Source: DASQUK01 sp963813485
GTDB lineage: Bacteria; Actinomycetota; Acidimicrobiia; Acidimicrobiales; VFJN01
Reading direction: 5' to 3'
Assembly (NCBI GenBank): GCA_963813485.1
Contig: CAWEZE010000013.1
Coordinates: 248,001-312,000 of the forward strand
DNA: 64,000 bases
Shown here: piece by piece, positions 36,416 through 45,703 of the stretch
Layout of the letters: every line of letters starts with the position of its first letter
How positions within the stretch are numbered: position 1 is the first letter of the stretch
Translations under genes and position numbers: made by a program
Notes under the pieces: generated by a model
Databases searched by the model: none
What the model was told of the DNA's origin: nothing
The model's input: only the letters and a program-made list of their open reading frames with translations

Positions 36416-37252
36416 TCACGACTGGCTGCGCCGGGGTCTGTCCACCAAGGCCAGCGCCTCGTCCACCGCGGCCGCAGCGTGGGCGCCCAGGCCATCGGCA
36501 TGGCCGTCGGTAGTGGCGCGGGCATGCACGAGGAACTCGACGTTGCCGTCGGCGCCGGTGAGCGGTGACACCATCGCCCCCATGATCGCGGCTCCGGTGG
36601 CCTGGAGCGCGATCACTACCTCGTCGAGCACGCGTCGCCAGACCTCCGGGTCGCGGATGACGCCTCGGCCTCGCGCTGCCTCGTCACGTCCGGCCTCGAA
36701 CTGGGGCTTGACCAGCAGGATGAGGTCGGCACCCGGCGCCGCCAGCCCGAGCAGCGGGGCGAGGACCGCTCGCAGCGAGATGAACGACAGGTCGGCCACC
36801 ACCAGATCGAAGGGCGGACCGAGATCTCCGGGCGCCAGGTCGCGGACGTTGGTGCGCTCGACCGACTCCACCCGCGGGTCTGCGCGTAAGCGCTCGTGCA
36901 ACTGCCCGTAGCCGACGTCGACGGCCACCACGCGGCGAGCGCCATGCTGGAGCAGGCAGTCGGTGAACCCACCGGTCGAGGCGCCGGCGTCGAGTGCCCG
37001 CAACCCGTCCACGGGCACGGCGAAACGGTCGAGAGCGGCGGCCAGCTTGTCGCCCCCGCGGCCGACGAAGCGCGGTCCGTCGCCGCGCACCACGACGGCC
37101 TCGTGGGGCGCCACCTGTCGTGCGGCCTTGAGCGCCGGAGCGCCGTCGACGGTGACCCGGCCGGCGTCGATGGCCTCGCGGGCCTGGGCCCGGCTCGTCG
37201 CCAGCCGCCGGCGGACCAGTTCGGCGTCGAGCCTACGGCGGACCGGGGCCGT
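36416..37252 (-). CDS. tlyA: TlyA-family rRNA 2'-O-methyltransferase/hemolysin, unusual start
   Basis: S4 RNA-binding domain plus FtsJ-like methyltransferase; TlyA methylates 16S and 23S rRNA in mycobacteria. The S4 part (RRRLDAELVRRRLATSRAQ, GRVTVDGAPAL) precedes RGGDKLAAAL, LDAGASTGGFTDCLLQ (SAM), VVADLSFISL and LVKPQFEAGR. No ATG, GTG or TTG exists between the upstream in-frame stop (37271-37273) and GTG at 37114, which would delete S4. An ACG at 37252 with GAGGAG 8 nt upstream gives 278 residues, the normal length. I infer initiation at ACG, or a T-to-C sequence difference. Confidence 0.83.
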   Translation of the reverse strand, partial: TAPVRRRLDAELVRRRLATSRAQAREAIDAGRVTVDGAPALKAARQVAPHEAVVVRGDGPRFVGRGGDKLAAALDRFAVPVDGLRALDAGASTGGFTDCLLQHGARRVVAVDVGYGQLHERLRADPRVESVERTNVRDLAPGDLGPPFDLVVADLSFISLRAVLAPLLGLAAPGADLILLVKPQFEAGRDEAARGRGVIRDPEVWRRVLDEVVIALQATGAAIMGAMVSPLTGADGNVEFLVHARATTDGHADGLGAHAAAAVDEALALVDRPRRSQS

Positions 37253-37270
37253 GGCGGTCGCTCCTCGGGC

Positions 37271-37819
37271 TCAGCGGGTCGACCGCGCCCGGGTCGCCTT
37301 CGACGTGCGCGAAGCCTTCGACGCCTTGGTCGCCTTCTTGGCGCCGGCCTTCTTGGCGCCGGCCTTCTTGGCGCCGGCCTTCTTGGCGCCCGCCTTCTTG
37401 GCGCCCGCCTTCCGTGCCCCAGCCTTGCGGGCACCGGCCGTCCGACCGCCGGACTTCGCAGCCGCCTTCGTCGTCTTCGTCGCCTTGCGGGCGGGTGCCT
37501 TCCTCGACGTCGCCTTGCGGGAGCCCCGGGCGGCGGAGACGTCGGCGATCCGTCGCTCCAGCCGCTCGACGTCGCTCTTGGTGGCGAGACCGAGGCTGGT
37601 CATCTGCTGGCGGATCTCGGCGCGGACGGCATCGATGAGTCGCTCGCTGTTGCGGCGGCTGCGGTCGACCAGCTCGTCGATGACGGTCTGGGCCTGTTCC
37701 GCCTGCACCTCGCCGGCGCGCACGAGGTCGCGGACCAGATCCTCGGCCCGGGCCTGGGTCATCGCCGCGAAGGTCATTCCGGCGTCGAGGAGGCGCTTGA
37801 GGAGATCGTTCTCTGGCAT
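37271..37819 (-). CDS. Phasin/histone-like protein with KAGAK repeats
   Basis: 182 residues. The N-terminal 90 are helical (LLKRLLDAGMTFAAMTQARAEDLVRDLV ... SDVERLERRIADV), resembling phasin-like or PhaF N-domains. The C-terminal half is Lys/Ala/Arg-rich with six or more KKAGA repeats, like histone H1-type bacterial DNA-binding tails. It may bind DNA or coat granules. ATG at 37819 has TATCGT 6 nt upstream. It precedes tlyA, so it may be cotranscribed with the repair cluster. Confidence 0.8.
   Translation of the reverse strand: MPENDLLKRLLDAGMTFAAMTQARAEDLVRDLVRAGEVQAEQAQTVIDELVDRSRRNSERLIDAVRAEIRQQMTSLGLATKSDVERLERRIADVSAARGSRKATSRKAPARKATKTTKAAAKSGGRTAGARKAGARKAGAKKAGAKKAGAKKAGAKKAGAKKATKASKASRTSKATRARSTR
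37326..37430. repeat. 15-bp tandem repeat encoding KKAGA units
   Basis: CTTCTTGGCGCC(G/C)GC on the + strand is repeated at least five times without gaps, with degenerate units on the right. It codes for the Lys/Ala tail of the histone-like protein, so copy-number change alters the tail length in frame. Confidence 0.85.
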
Positions 37820-37825
37820 AGGGGA

Positions 37826-37831
37826 ACGATA
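37826..37831 (-). promoter_or_regulatory. Candidate leaderless -10 element (TATCGT)
   Basis: TATCGT ends 6 nt before the ATG of the histone-like gene. Confidence 0.45.
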
Positions 37832-37898
37832 CGACTGCGCCTGTCCGGGTGCACGGTCGCTTCCCGGGAACGAAGATTCCAGGACTCCCGGCGCCCGA

Positions 37899-37904
37899 TA
37901 CGGT
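37899..37904 (+). promoter_or_regulatory. Candidate leaderless -10 element (TACGGT)
   Basis: TACGGT ends 8 nt before the GTG of the rhomboid gene, divergent from the histone-like gene. Confidence 0.4.
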
Positions 37905-37912
37905 TCGCGGCG

Positions 37913-38710
37913 GTGCTGCCCCTCTACGACGACAACCCGGTCTCGCGGCGGCCCGTCGTCACCTTGCTGATCATCGCCGCCTGCGTGGTGGCGTACTTCT
38001 TCTGGCAGCCGACGCCGTTCGAGGACACGGTCGACGACATCCGGTTCGACCTGCGCTACGCCGCCATCCCCTGCGAGGTACTGGAGAACCGCCCGCTGAC
38101 GCAGGCCGAGGTGGGGGCCACGTTCAACCTGGGCGACAACAACGCCTGCAACATCGACCGGGGGCAAACGCCGACGTTCGATCCCGGCAAGATCGTCTGG
38201 CTCGCGATCGTCACGTCGATGTTCCTGCACGGCAGCCTGATCCACCTCGGCGGCAACATGCTCTTCCTGTGGATCTTCGGCAACAACGTCGAGGACAGGC
38301 TCGGCAGGCTCGGCTTCGCTGCGTTCTACCTTGCGGGCGGGATCGTTGCGACGCTGGCGCACGTGGCCGTCAACCGGGACTCGACGGTGCCCTCCATCGG
38401 CGCGTCCGGCGCCATCGCCGCGGTGATGGGCGCGTACCTGATCTGGTTCCCCAACGCCCGGGTGCGCACGATCGTCATCATCCTCCTGGTCAACGTGCCC
38501 GCCAAGGTCGTGCTCGGGGTCTGGTTCGTGCTGCAGTTCTTCACCGACCCCAACGAGGGCGTGGCCTGGGTGGCCCACGTCGGTGGGTTCACCTTCGGTG
38601 TGCTGGTGGGCCTGTTGCTGCGTGGCTTCGGTGACCGCGCCCGGCCGCCCACGGTTCCCCATCCGGATCCCTGGAGCGACGACTACCGCCGCTTCGGGGG
38701 CCGCTACTGA
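37913..38710 (+). CDS. Rhomboid-family intramembrane serine protease
   Basis: 265 residues with six or seven membrane helices. HLGGNMLFLWIFGNNVED (oxyanion Asn), GASGAIAAVMGAYL (Ser nucleophile about 165) and VAHVGGFTFGVLVG (catalytic His about 221) are complete. A soluble loop at about 40-90 includes CEVLENRPL and NNACNI with two cysteines. The substrate is unknown. GTG at 37913 is chosen over upstream frames, which are antisense to the histone-like gene. The stop abuts repeat R3. Confidence 0.93.
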   Translation: MLPLYDDNPVSRRPVVTLLIIAACVVAYFFWQPTPFEDTVDDIRFDLRYAAIPCEVLENRPLTQAEVGATFNLGDNNACNIDRGQTPTFDPGKIVWLAIVTSMFLHGSLIHLGGNMLFLWIFGNNVEDRLGRLGFAAFYLAGGIVATLAHVAVNRDSTVPSIGASGAIAAVMGAYLIWFPNARVRTIVIILLVNVPAKVVLGVWFVLQFFTDPNEGVAWVAHVGGFTFGVLVGLLLRGFGDRARPPTVPHPDPWSDDYRRFGGRY

Positions 38711-38836
38711 GAGGCCGAGCGGATAGGCCTGCAAGTGGGCACCGAACAGTACGAGATTTGCAGCCTGAGCCCGGGCGACGCAGCTCGGCCTCCCGGCAAC
38801 ACTGACCACCGTGAGCCAGGATGCCGTGCGTATCCG
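38711..38836. repeat. Repeat R3, copy 2
   Basis: Aligned with 10811-10935 at about 83-85% identity. It has a perfect 10-bp inverted pair GAGGCCGAGC (38711-38720)/GCTCGGCCTC (38783-38792) and an outer pair GCGGATA (38719-38725)/TATCCGC (38831-38837), so it can fold on itself. It fills the space between the convergent rhomboid and HAD genes, where it could also end transcription. Confidence 0.85.
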
Positions 38837-38844
38837 CGCACGTT

Positions 38845-39576
38845 CTAGGGCACCAGGTCCGCGAGGCTCGCGGCCACCATTGCCGGCTCGGGATCCACGG
38901 GCAGGTCGGCCTCGCTCGTCACCCCCGTGAGCACGAGAGCGAAGCGATAGCCGAGCATGGCGGCGAAGGCGCCGTCGGTCTCGGGTCGATCGCCCACGAC
39001 CGTCCCCTCCCCGCCCGCGATCGCCCGGACGAGGTCGGCCATGGGGCGATGGGGCTTCCCGGCCACGGTGGCGGTGACGCCCGACGCGTACGCCACCGCC
39101 GCCGCCAGCGACCCACCACCGGGGATCGGCCCGTCGGGAGTCGGGTACGTGGCGTCGTCGTTGGTGGCAATGAGGCGGGCGCCGTGGAGGACGGCCGTCA
39201 TCGCCAGCCGCAGCCGTTCATAGTCGAAGTCGCGGTGGAACCCCACGATCACGACGTCGGCATCGCCTTCCCGCACGGGTTCACCGCCCCGTCGGGCCAC
39301 CGCCTCCACCACACCCGGCCCGCCCGCCACCAGCACACGCTCGCCGGGCTCCACCAGGTTGGCCGCCGCCATGGCCGACGTCACCACGTCGCCCGTCGCC
39401 GGTATCCCCATCCGTTCGAGCTTGGACTCCTGGTCGGCGAGGCGGGCCCAGGAGTTGTTGGTGGCGAAGACGACGCGCTCGCCGGCCTCCCGCAGCCGGG
39501 CAACCGCTTCGGCGGCGCCGTCTATCGGCTGGTCGGCCAGCCACACCACGCCGTCGAGGTCGAGCAACCAGGTCAT
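38845..39576 (-). CDS. HAD-superfamily sugar/nitrophenyl phosphatase
   Basis: 243 residues. The HAD nucleophile is in WLLDLDGVVW at the N-terminus, with FATNNSWAR (motif II), GKPHRPM (Lys) and GDRPETDGAFAAMLG (motif III). The NagD/PGP class cap is present. ATG at 39576 with GAGCGCGAG just upstream is chosen over a start 20 codons further up. Substrate unknown. It is convergent with the rhomboid gene across repeat R3. Confidence 0.88.
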   Translation of the reverse strand: MTWLLDLDGVVWLADQPIDGAAEAVARLREAGERVVFATNNSWARLADQESKLERMGIPATGDVVTSAMAAANLVEPGERVLVAGGPGVVEAVARRGGEPVREGDADVVIVGFHRDFDYERLRLAMTAVLHGARLIATNDDATYPTPDGPIPGGGSLAAAVAYASGVTATVAGKPHRPMADLVRAIAGGEGTVVGDRPETDGAFAAMLGYRFALVLTGVTSEADLPVDPEPAMVAASLADLVP

Positions 39577-39677
39577 CTCGCGCTCATCCGGTTCGGTCGC
39601 AGAGGTGTCGTGCCCCGTCCCTGGGCCATGTCCCACGCCATCGGCGCGAGGTTAGGGCCCGGCCGTGGGCGGTCTGC

Positions 39678-39683
39678 CAGGAT
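39678..39683 (+). promoter_or_regulatory. Candidate leaderless -10 element (CAGGAT)
   Basis: CAGGAT ends 6 nt before the GTG of the DUF1015 gene. CAGGAT is a common actinobacterial -10 variant. Confidence 0.4.
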
Positions 39684-39689
39684 GGGCGC

Positions 39690-40880
39690 GTGCCCCTCTT
39701 CCGGCCGTTTCCCGGCATCCGCTACGACCTCGCGCGCGTCACGCTCGGCGACGTCGTCAGCCCGCCGTACGACGTGATCGACGACAGCCAGCGTGCCCGG
39801 CTGGCCGCCCGGAGCCCCTACAACGCCGTCCGTGTCGACCTCCCGGTGGACGAGGGCGGCGAGGACCGCTACACGGTTGCCAAGCGCCTGTTCTCCAGCT
39901 GGCAGGCCGAAGGCGTGCTCGTGCGGGACCGGACACCGACGTTCACCGTGTACCGGATGTCTTACGCGGACGACGCGGGCGTCGACCGCCACACGACCGG
40001 CGTGATCGGCGCGCTCGACCTGCGCCCATCGGGGGCCGACATCCTCCCCCACGAGCAAACGACCCCCAAGGCCCGCAGCGACCGGCTCGAGCTGCTGCGC
40101 GCGTGCCGGGCCAACCTCTCTGCGATATGGGGACTGTCGCTGGCCAAGGGCCTGACCGACCTGCTCCCCGTCGACGCCGAGCCGGTTGCCGACGTCGACG
40201 ACGGCGAGGGCGTGCGCCACACGATATGGATCGTCGACCAGCCCGGGGTGAGCGACGCCATCGCCGACGCCGTGACGGGCCAGCCCGTCGTCATCGCCGA
40301 CGGCCACCATCGCTACGAGACCTCCCTCACCTACCTGTCGGAGCGCGAGCGGTCCGAGGGCCGGGCGGGCGGGGCGGCGGCGACGCTGGCGTTCGTGGTG
40401 GAGCTGGTCGAGGACGAGCTGACCGTTCGCGCCATCCACCGCCTGCTGAACGGCCTGCCCGCCGGGTTCGACCTGGTGGCGGCGCTCGAGCCGTGGTTCG
40501 AGCCGTCCGGTCCCCCGCCGGCCGGGATGGCGGTGACCGCCGCCATGATCGAGGCCGGAGCGCTGTGCGCCGTGCTGCCTACTGGCGAGGTCATGCTGCG
40601 CCCTCGGCCTGATGCCCTGGCCGAGGCCCGCGACCTCGACTCCGCCCGCCTCGACATGGCGCTTGCGGCTCTGCCGGCTCACGAGGTCACGTTCCAGCAC
40701 GGTCCCGACAACGTCCGTCGAGCGGTCGCGACCGGGGCGGCACAGGCAGGGCTGCTGCTCCGCCCGGCCAGCGTGGCCCAGATCGAGGCGACCGCCCACG
40801 GAGGCGAGCGCATGCCACCGAAGACCACGTTCTTCCACCCCAAGCCCAAGACGGGCCTGGTGTTTCGGGATCTCGGTTAG
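39690..40880 (+). CDS. DUF1015 family protein
   Basis: 396 residues. The N-terminus (FRPFPGIRYDLARV, VVSPPYDVIDD) and VVIADGHHRYETSLTYLSE are diagnostic of DUF1015, a conserved family of unknown biochemical role often next to serine or branched-chain metabolism genes. The C-terminus ends in MPPKTTFFHPKPKTGLVFRDL, again family-typical. It is followed after 11 nt by a coupled F420 enzyme gene. Confidence 0.92.
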   Translation: MPLFRPFPGIRYDLARVTLGDVVSPPYDVIDDSQRARLAARSPYNAVRVDLPVDEGGEDRYTVAKRLFSSWQAEGVLVRDRTPTFTVYRMSYADDAGVDRHTTGVIGALDLRPSGADILPHEQTTPKARSDRLELLRACRANLSAIWGLSLAKGLTDLLPVDAEPVADVDDGEGVRHTIWIVDQPGVSDAIADAVTGQPVVIADGHHRYETSLTYLSERERSEGRAGGAAATLAFVVELVEDELTVRAIHRLLNGLPAGFDLVAALEPWFEPSGPPPAGMAVTAAMIEAGALCAVLPTGEVMLRPRPDALAEARDLDSARLDMALAALPAHEVTFQHGPDNVRRAVATGAAQAGLLLRPASVAQIEATAHGGERMPPKTTFFHPKPKTGLVFRDLG

Positions 40881-40891
40881 GAGCCGCGCCA

Positions 40892-41302
40892 ATGGACGTT
40901 GCCAGCGCCATCGACTTCATCCGGCAGCACCACCGTGCGGTGCTCGCCACGACTCGCGCCGACGGGACCACGCAGATGTCCCCGGTGACCGCGGGCGTGG
41001 ACGACCAGGACCGCGTCGTGATCTCTACCCGGGAGACGGCGTACAAGGTGCGGCACCTGCGCGCCCTTCCGTATGCCGCCCTTTGCGCGTTCACCGACCG
41101 GTTCTTCGGTGACTGGGTGCAGGTGGAGGGACCCGTCGAGATCGTGTCGCTGCCCGACGCCATGGAGCCGCTGGTCGAGTACTACCGGCAGATCAGCGGG
41201 GAGCACCCCGACTGGGCCGACTACCGGGCCGTCATGGAGCGCGACCGCCGGGTGATCCTGCGCATGACCGTCGAGCGGGCCGGCCCGACGGCGCACGGCT
41301 GA
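40892..41302 (+). CDS. PPOX-class F420-dependent enzyme
   Basis: 136-residue split-barrel flavin/F420-binding protein (FIRQHHRAVLATTRADGTTQMSPVTAGVDD, then TAYKVRHLRALPYAALCAF). Such actinobacterial proteins use F420H2 or bind biliverdin or heme products; the substrate is not clear. Its Shine-Dalgarno (TAGGAG) lies 9 nt before the ATG, overlapping the stop of the DUF1015 gene, so the two are cotranscribed. Confidence 0.88.
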   Translation: MDVASAIDFIRQHHRAVLATTRADGTTQMSPVTAGVDDQDRVVISTRETAYKVRHLRALPYAALCAFTDRFFGDWVQVEGPVEIVSLPDAMEPLVEYYRQISGEHPDWADYRAVMERDRRVILRMTVERAGPTAHG

Positions 41303-41331
41303 CCGACGGCCCGGACGAGGCGCTCGGCCGC

Positions 41332-42271
41332 TCAGCGGAACGCCGGGGCCACCTCCGCGGCGACGAGCCGCAGGTGGTCGAGGTCCGACAGGTCGAGCAC
41401 CTGCAGGTAGACGCGCTGGGCGCCGGCGTCGGCGAAGGTACCGAGCTTGTCGGTCACCTCGGCCACGGTGCCGGCCAGTCCGTTGGCCCGCAGCTCGTCA
41501 GGCTGGCGACCGATGGCGGCGGCCCGGCGCCGGTACGCCTCCTCGTCCTCCCCGCAGCAGAGCACCTGGGCAGTCGACCACGTCATCCTGGACGGGTCGC
41601 GTTCCGCCCGCTCGCAGGCGGCCGTCACCGCCGCTACCAGCGTTACGAAGTCGCCGAGCGGTGCGAAGGCGACGTTGAACTCGTCGGCGTAGCGGGCGGC
41701 CAGCGCCGGCGTCCGCCGCTTGCCGAGCCCGCCCACGATCACCGGTGGCCGGGGTCGCTGGACGGGCTTGGGCAGGGCGGGCGAATCCGTGAGCTGGTAG
41801 TGGCGGCCCTGGAAGTCGAAGCGCTCGCCTGCGGGCGTCGTCCATAGGCCGGTCACGATGGCGAGCTGCTCCTCGAGCCGGTCGAAGCGCTCGCGGGTAT
41901 CGGGGAAGGGGATGCCGTAGGCCCGGTGCTCCTCCTCGAACCATCCGGCGCCGAGGCCCAGCTCGACTCGGCCGCCGGACATGGCGTCGACCTGCGCAAC
42001 CGCGATCGCCAGCGGGCCCGGCAGCCGAAAGGTGGCGGACGTGACCAGGGTGCCGAGGCGGATCCGCTCGGTGTCCCGCGCCAGCCCGGCCAGCGTGACC
42101 CACGATTCCGTCGGGCCCGGCTCGCCCGGTGCCCGGCCCCATGCTCAGGAAGTGGTCGGAGCGGAAGAACGCATCGAACCCGAGGCGCTCCGCCTCGCGG
42201 GCGACCGCCAGCAGGTCGTCGTAGCTCGCCCCCTGCTGGGGCTCGGTGAAGACACGCAAAGTCAGCGGCAT
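41332..42271 (-). pseudogene. LLM-class F420-dependent oxidoreductase, frameshifted
   Basis: The ATG at 42271 starts MPLTLRVFTEPQQGASYDD and reads to FLSMG, then leaves frame near 42126. In the next frame, GEPGPTESWVTLAGLARDTE follows and runs to 41332 through GGRVELGLGAGWFEEEHRAYG and PPVIVGGLGKRRTPALAAR. One extra G in the CCGGGCG at this point explains it; the repaired protein has about 312 residues, normal for the family. Luciferase-like F420 enzyme, substrate unknown. Confidence 0.85.
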
Positions 42272-42358
42272 CCCGCCGACCCTACAGGTCGGGCTTTGGC
42301 GAGTCGGTCGTCAGACCGACGCCTTCACGTGGCCGGCGGGTGGGGTCGGGCCGGAACG

Positions 42359-43377
<1,019 letters not shown>

Positions 43378-43381
<4 letters not shown>

Positions 43382-43497
43382 TGCTCTCCGCTCTTGCTGC
43401 TGCGCAGCGGGCCGCTCGGGCTCCGACGCGCTGATCTTCCGCTGCCACGGCCGCTCGGGCCGGGCTCGCTCTCTCGCCCTACGGGACGCTCGCTCAT
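43378..43497 (-). CDS. 39-codon mini-ORF linking korA and korB
   Basis: ATG at 43497, 2 nt after the korA TAG, opens MSERPVGRESEPGPSGRG and reads 39 codons to a TGA that overlaps the korB ATG. It is entirely encoded by repeat R1. Its geometry (short gap before it, ATGA overlap after it) suggests it relays ribosomes from korA to korB. No homology beyond the repeat. Confidence 0.5.
43383..43497 (-). repeat. Repeat R1, copy between korA and korB
   Basis: Two-block version like the aroH copy: ATGAGCGAGCGTCCC, first GGCCCGAGCGGCC block, then a second block AGCCCGAGCGGCC with the hairpin GCTGC-GCA-GCAGC and the tail AAGAGCGGAGAGCA. The second block matches the single block of the scpA copy. Confidence 0.85.
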
Positions 43498-43499
43498 GT

Positions 43500-45383
43500 C
43501 TACGCACCGTCCTTGAGGTGGTCGACGATCGCCTGCTCGAGCTCCGCGGCCGTGAACGGCAGGCCCCGGACCTTGGAGACCGTCCGGGCGTCGACGAGGA
43601 ACTCGGCCCGCAGCTGGTGGGCAAGCTGCCCCAGGTTGAGCTCCGGCACCAGGACCCGCGGGTAGCGACGCACCACGTCGCCCAGGTTGCGGGGGAACGG
43701 GTTGAGGTGCACGAGGTGGGCGTGGGCGACTCTGTGGCCGGCGTGACGGGCCCGGCTCACGGCGCCGTCGATGGCGCCCCAGGTCGAGCCCCAACCCACG
43801 ACCAGCAGTTCGGCGTCCTCGACGTCACCCACGACCTCGACGTCGGGGATCGAATCCGCGATGCGCGCCACCTTCTCGGCCCGGATGCGCACCATCTGCT
43901 CGTGGTTGACCGGGTCGTAGCTGACGTTGCCGGTCCGGTCCTCCTTCTCGAGGCCACCGATCCGGTGCATCAGGTCGGGTGTGCCCGGCAGCGCCCAGGC
44001 GCGGGCGAGGGTCTCGGGGTCGCGCAGGTAGGGCCAGAACTCGGGCTCGCCGTCGGCGCCGACGTGGTTGGGCTCGGTGGCGAACGTGGGCCTGAGGTCC
44101 GGCAGGCTGGCGACGTCGGGCAGGCGCCACGGCTCCGAGCCGTTGGCCAGGTACCCGTCGGACAGCAGGATCACCGGCGTCCGCCAGGTGAGGGCGATGC
44201 GCGCGGCCTCGATGGCCACCTCGAAGCAGTGGCCGGGGTTGCGGGCGGCGAGGATCGGCAGCGGGGCCTCGCCGTGACGCCCGTAGTACGCCATCAGCAG
44301 ATCGGCCTGCTCGGTCTTCGTGGGCAGGCCGGTCGAGGGCCCACCGCGCTGGATGTCGATCACGATGAGCGGCAGCTCGAGGTTGACCGCCAGGCCCATG
44401 GTCTCGGCCTTCAGCGCCATGCCGGGCCCGCTGGTGGTGGTGGCGCCGAGATGCCCGCCGTAGGCGGCGCCGACGGCGGCGCCGATGCCCGCGATCTCGT
44501 CCTCCGCCTGCAGCGTGCGAACGCCGAAGTTCTTGTGCTTGGAGAGCTCGTGAAGGATGTCGGATGCCGGGGTGATGGGATACGACCCCAGGAACAGCGG
44601 CATCCCCGAGAGTTGGCTGGCGGCGATCAGACCCCAGGCCAGCGCCGTGTTGCCGGTGATGTTGGTGTAGGTGCCGGCCGGCAGCGTGGCAGGCTGCACC
44701 TCGTAGGGATGGTCGAACAGTTCGGCCGTCTCGCCGAAGGCATGGCCGGCCTTGAACGCCGCCGTGTTGGCGTCGGCGACATCGGGCCGGGCCACGAAGC
44801 GACGCTGGATCCATTCCAGGGTCGGCTCGATCGGCCGCGTGTACATCCAGCAGATCAGGCCCAGCGCGAAGAAGTTCTTGGATCGCTCGGCGTCGCGAGG
44901 CTTGATGCCGAGGGGCGTGACCGCGCCCTTGGTCAGCGAGGTCATCGGCACCTCGTAGACCGTGTATGCGTCGAGAGTTCCGTCGTGGCGCGGATCGGCG
45001 GTGTAGCCGGCCTTGGTGAGGTGGCGCTCGTCGAAGGCGTCCTCGTTGAGGATGATCGTCGCGCCCGCGGCGACACGATCGAGCTGGCTGTGCAGCGCCG
45101 CCGGGTTCATGGCCACCAGCACGTTGGGGGCGTCGCCCGGCGTCGTGATGTCGTGGTCGGAGATGTGGACCTGGAAGGCCGACACGCCGGCGAGAGTGCC
45201 GGCGGGCGCCCGGATCTCGGCCGGGAAGTCGGGCAACGTGGCGAGGTCGTTGCCGTACAGGGCGCTCGTGTTGGTGAAGCGGTCACCCGTGAGCTGCATG
45301 CCGTCGCCCGAGTCGCCTGCGAACCGTATGACGACCCGGTCGATCACTTCTGGTGCACTTGGGCGTTGTGTCGTCTCGGACAA
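43500..45383 (-). CDS. korA: 2-oxoacid:ferredoxin oxidoreductase, alpha subunit (gamma-alpha fused)
   Basis: 627 residues. The first 200 are the gamma domain (VVIRFAGDSGDGMQLTGDRF, NVLVAMNPAAL); the rest is the alpha domain (GSYPITPASDILHELSK, EDEIAGIGAAVGAAYGG, TTTSGPGMALKAE, IVIDIQRGGPSTGLPTKTEQADL). The GPGMALKAE-type CoA/TPP site and the fusion match actinobacterial KorA. TTG at 45383 is preceded by AAGGGGGG. It is the first gene of the korAB unit. Confidence 0.95.
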   Translation of the reverse strand: MSETTQRPSAPEVIDRVVIRFAGDSGDGMQLTGDRFTNTSALYGNDLATLPDFPAEIRAPAGTLAGVSAFQVHISDHDITTPGDAPNVLVAMNPAALHSQLDRVAAGATIILNEDAFDERHLTKAGYTADPRHDGTLDAYTVYEVPMTSLTKGAVTPLGIKPRDAERSKNFFALGLICWMYTRPIEPTLEWIQRRFVARPDVADANTAAFKAGHAFGETAELFDHPYEVQPATLPAGTYTNITGNTALAWGLIAASQLSGMPLFLGSYPITPASDILHELSKHKNFGVRTLQAEDEIAGIGAAVGAAYGGHLGATTTSGPGMALKAETMGLAVNLELPLIVIDIQRGGPSTGLPTKTEQADLLMAYYGRHGEAPLPILAARNPGHCFEVAIEAARIALTWRTPVILLSDGYLANGSEPWRLPDVASLPDLRPTFATEPNHVGADGEPEFWPYLRDPETLARAWALPGTPDLMHRIGGLEKEDRTGNVSYDPVNHEQMVRIRAEKVARIADSIPDVEVVGDVEDAELLVVGWGSTWGAIDGAVSRARHAGHRVAHAHLVHLNPFPRNLGDVVRRYPRVLVPELNLGQLAHQLRAEFLVDARTVSKVRGLPFTAAELEQAIVDHLKDGA

Positions 45384-45576
45384 ACCCGCCCCCCTTCAGC
45401 TGTTCCTTGTCAGTTATGACCATATCGCCGCGACTGCGAAACGTGGCGAATCGTGCCCTGGGCGCCGATCTCGTCACGCTCTGCGCGCGGCCTCAGATCC
45501 CCAGCTACCCGGGTACTCCGGAGAGGATACGCCGCGGAGCGTGGTTAGCCCAGGGGGGTCGAGCTGAACCTGAGAT
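45384..45576. other. Intergenic region upstream of korA
   Basis: About 190 nt with an AG-rich ribosome-binding segment next to korA and a TATGGT on the minus strand about 35 nt before the TTG. No gene or RNA structure that I can support. Confidence 0.4.
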
Positions 45577-45690
45577 TCAGGCGATGGTGATGGAACCGTC
45601 GAGGTAGGTCTGGGTGGCATTGAGCAGCTCGACACCCTCGGCCATTGGCCGCTGGAACGCCTTGCGTCCAAAGATCAGCCCGATGCACCA
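45577..45690 (-). pseudogene. C-terminal remnant of a class I fructose-bisphosphate aldolase-like gene
   Basis: Minus strand, ending at TGA 45577-45579, reads GLIFGRKAFQRPMAEGVELL then NATQTYLDGSITIA. This resembles the C-terminal GRNxFQRPxxEAxxLL helix of class I (DhnA-type) aldolases. Nothing upstream supports the rest of the gene: the TPR stop is only 14 nt away. It looks like the 3' end left after a deletion. Family assignment is from memory of the motif only. Confidence 0.45.
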
Positions 45691-45703
45691 GGGTAGGCGA
45701 CGG

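Noticed and set aside
37820..38809. Minus-strand frame extending the histone-like gene upstream through the rhomboid region
   Set aside because: Antisense to a clear rhomboid gene; ATG at 37819 has promoter and family-like start.
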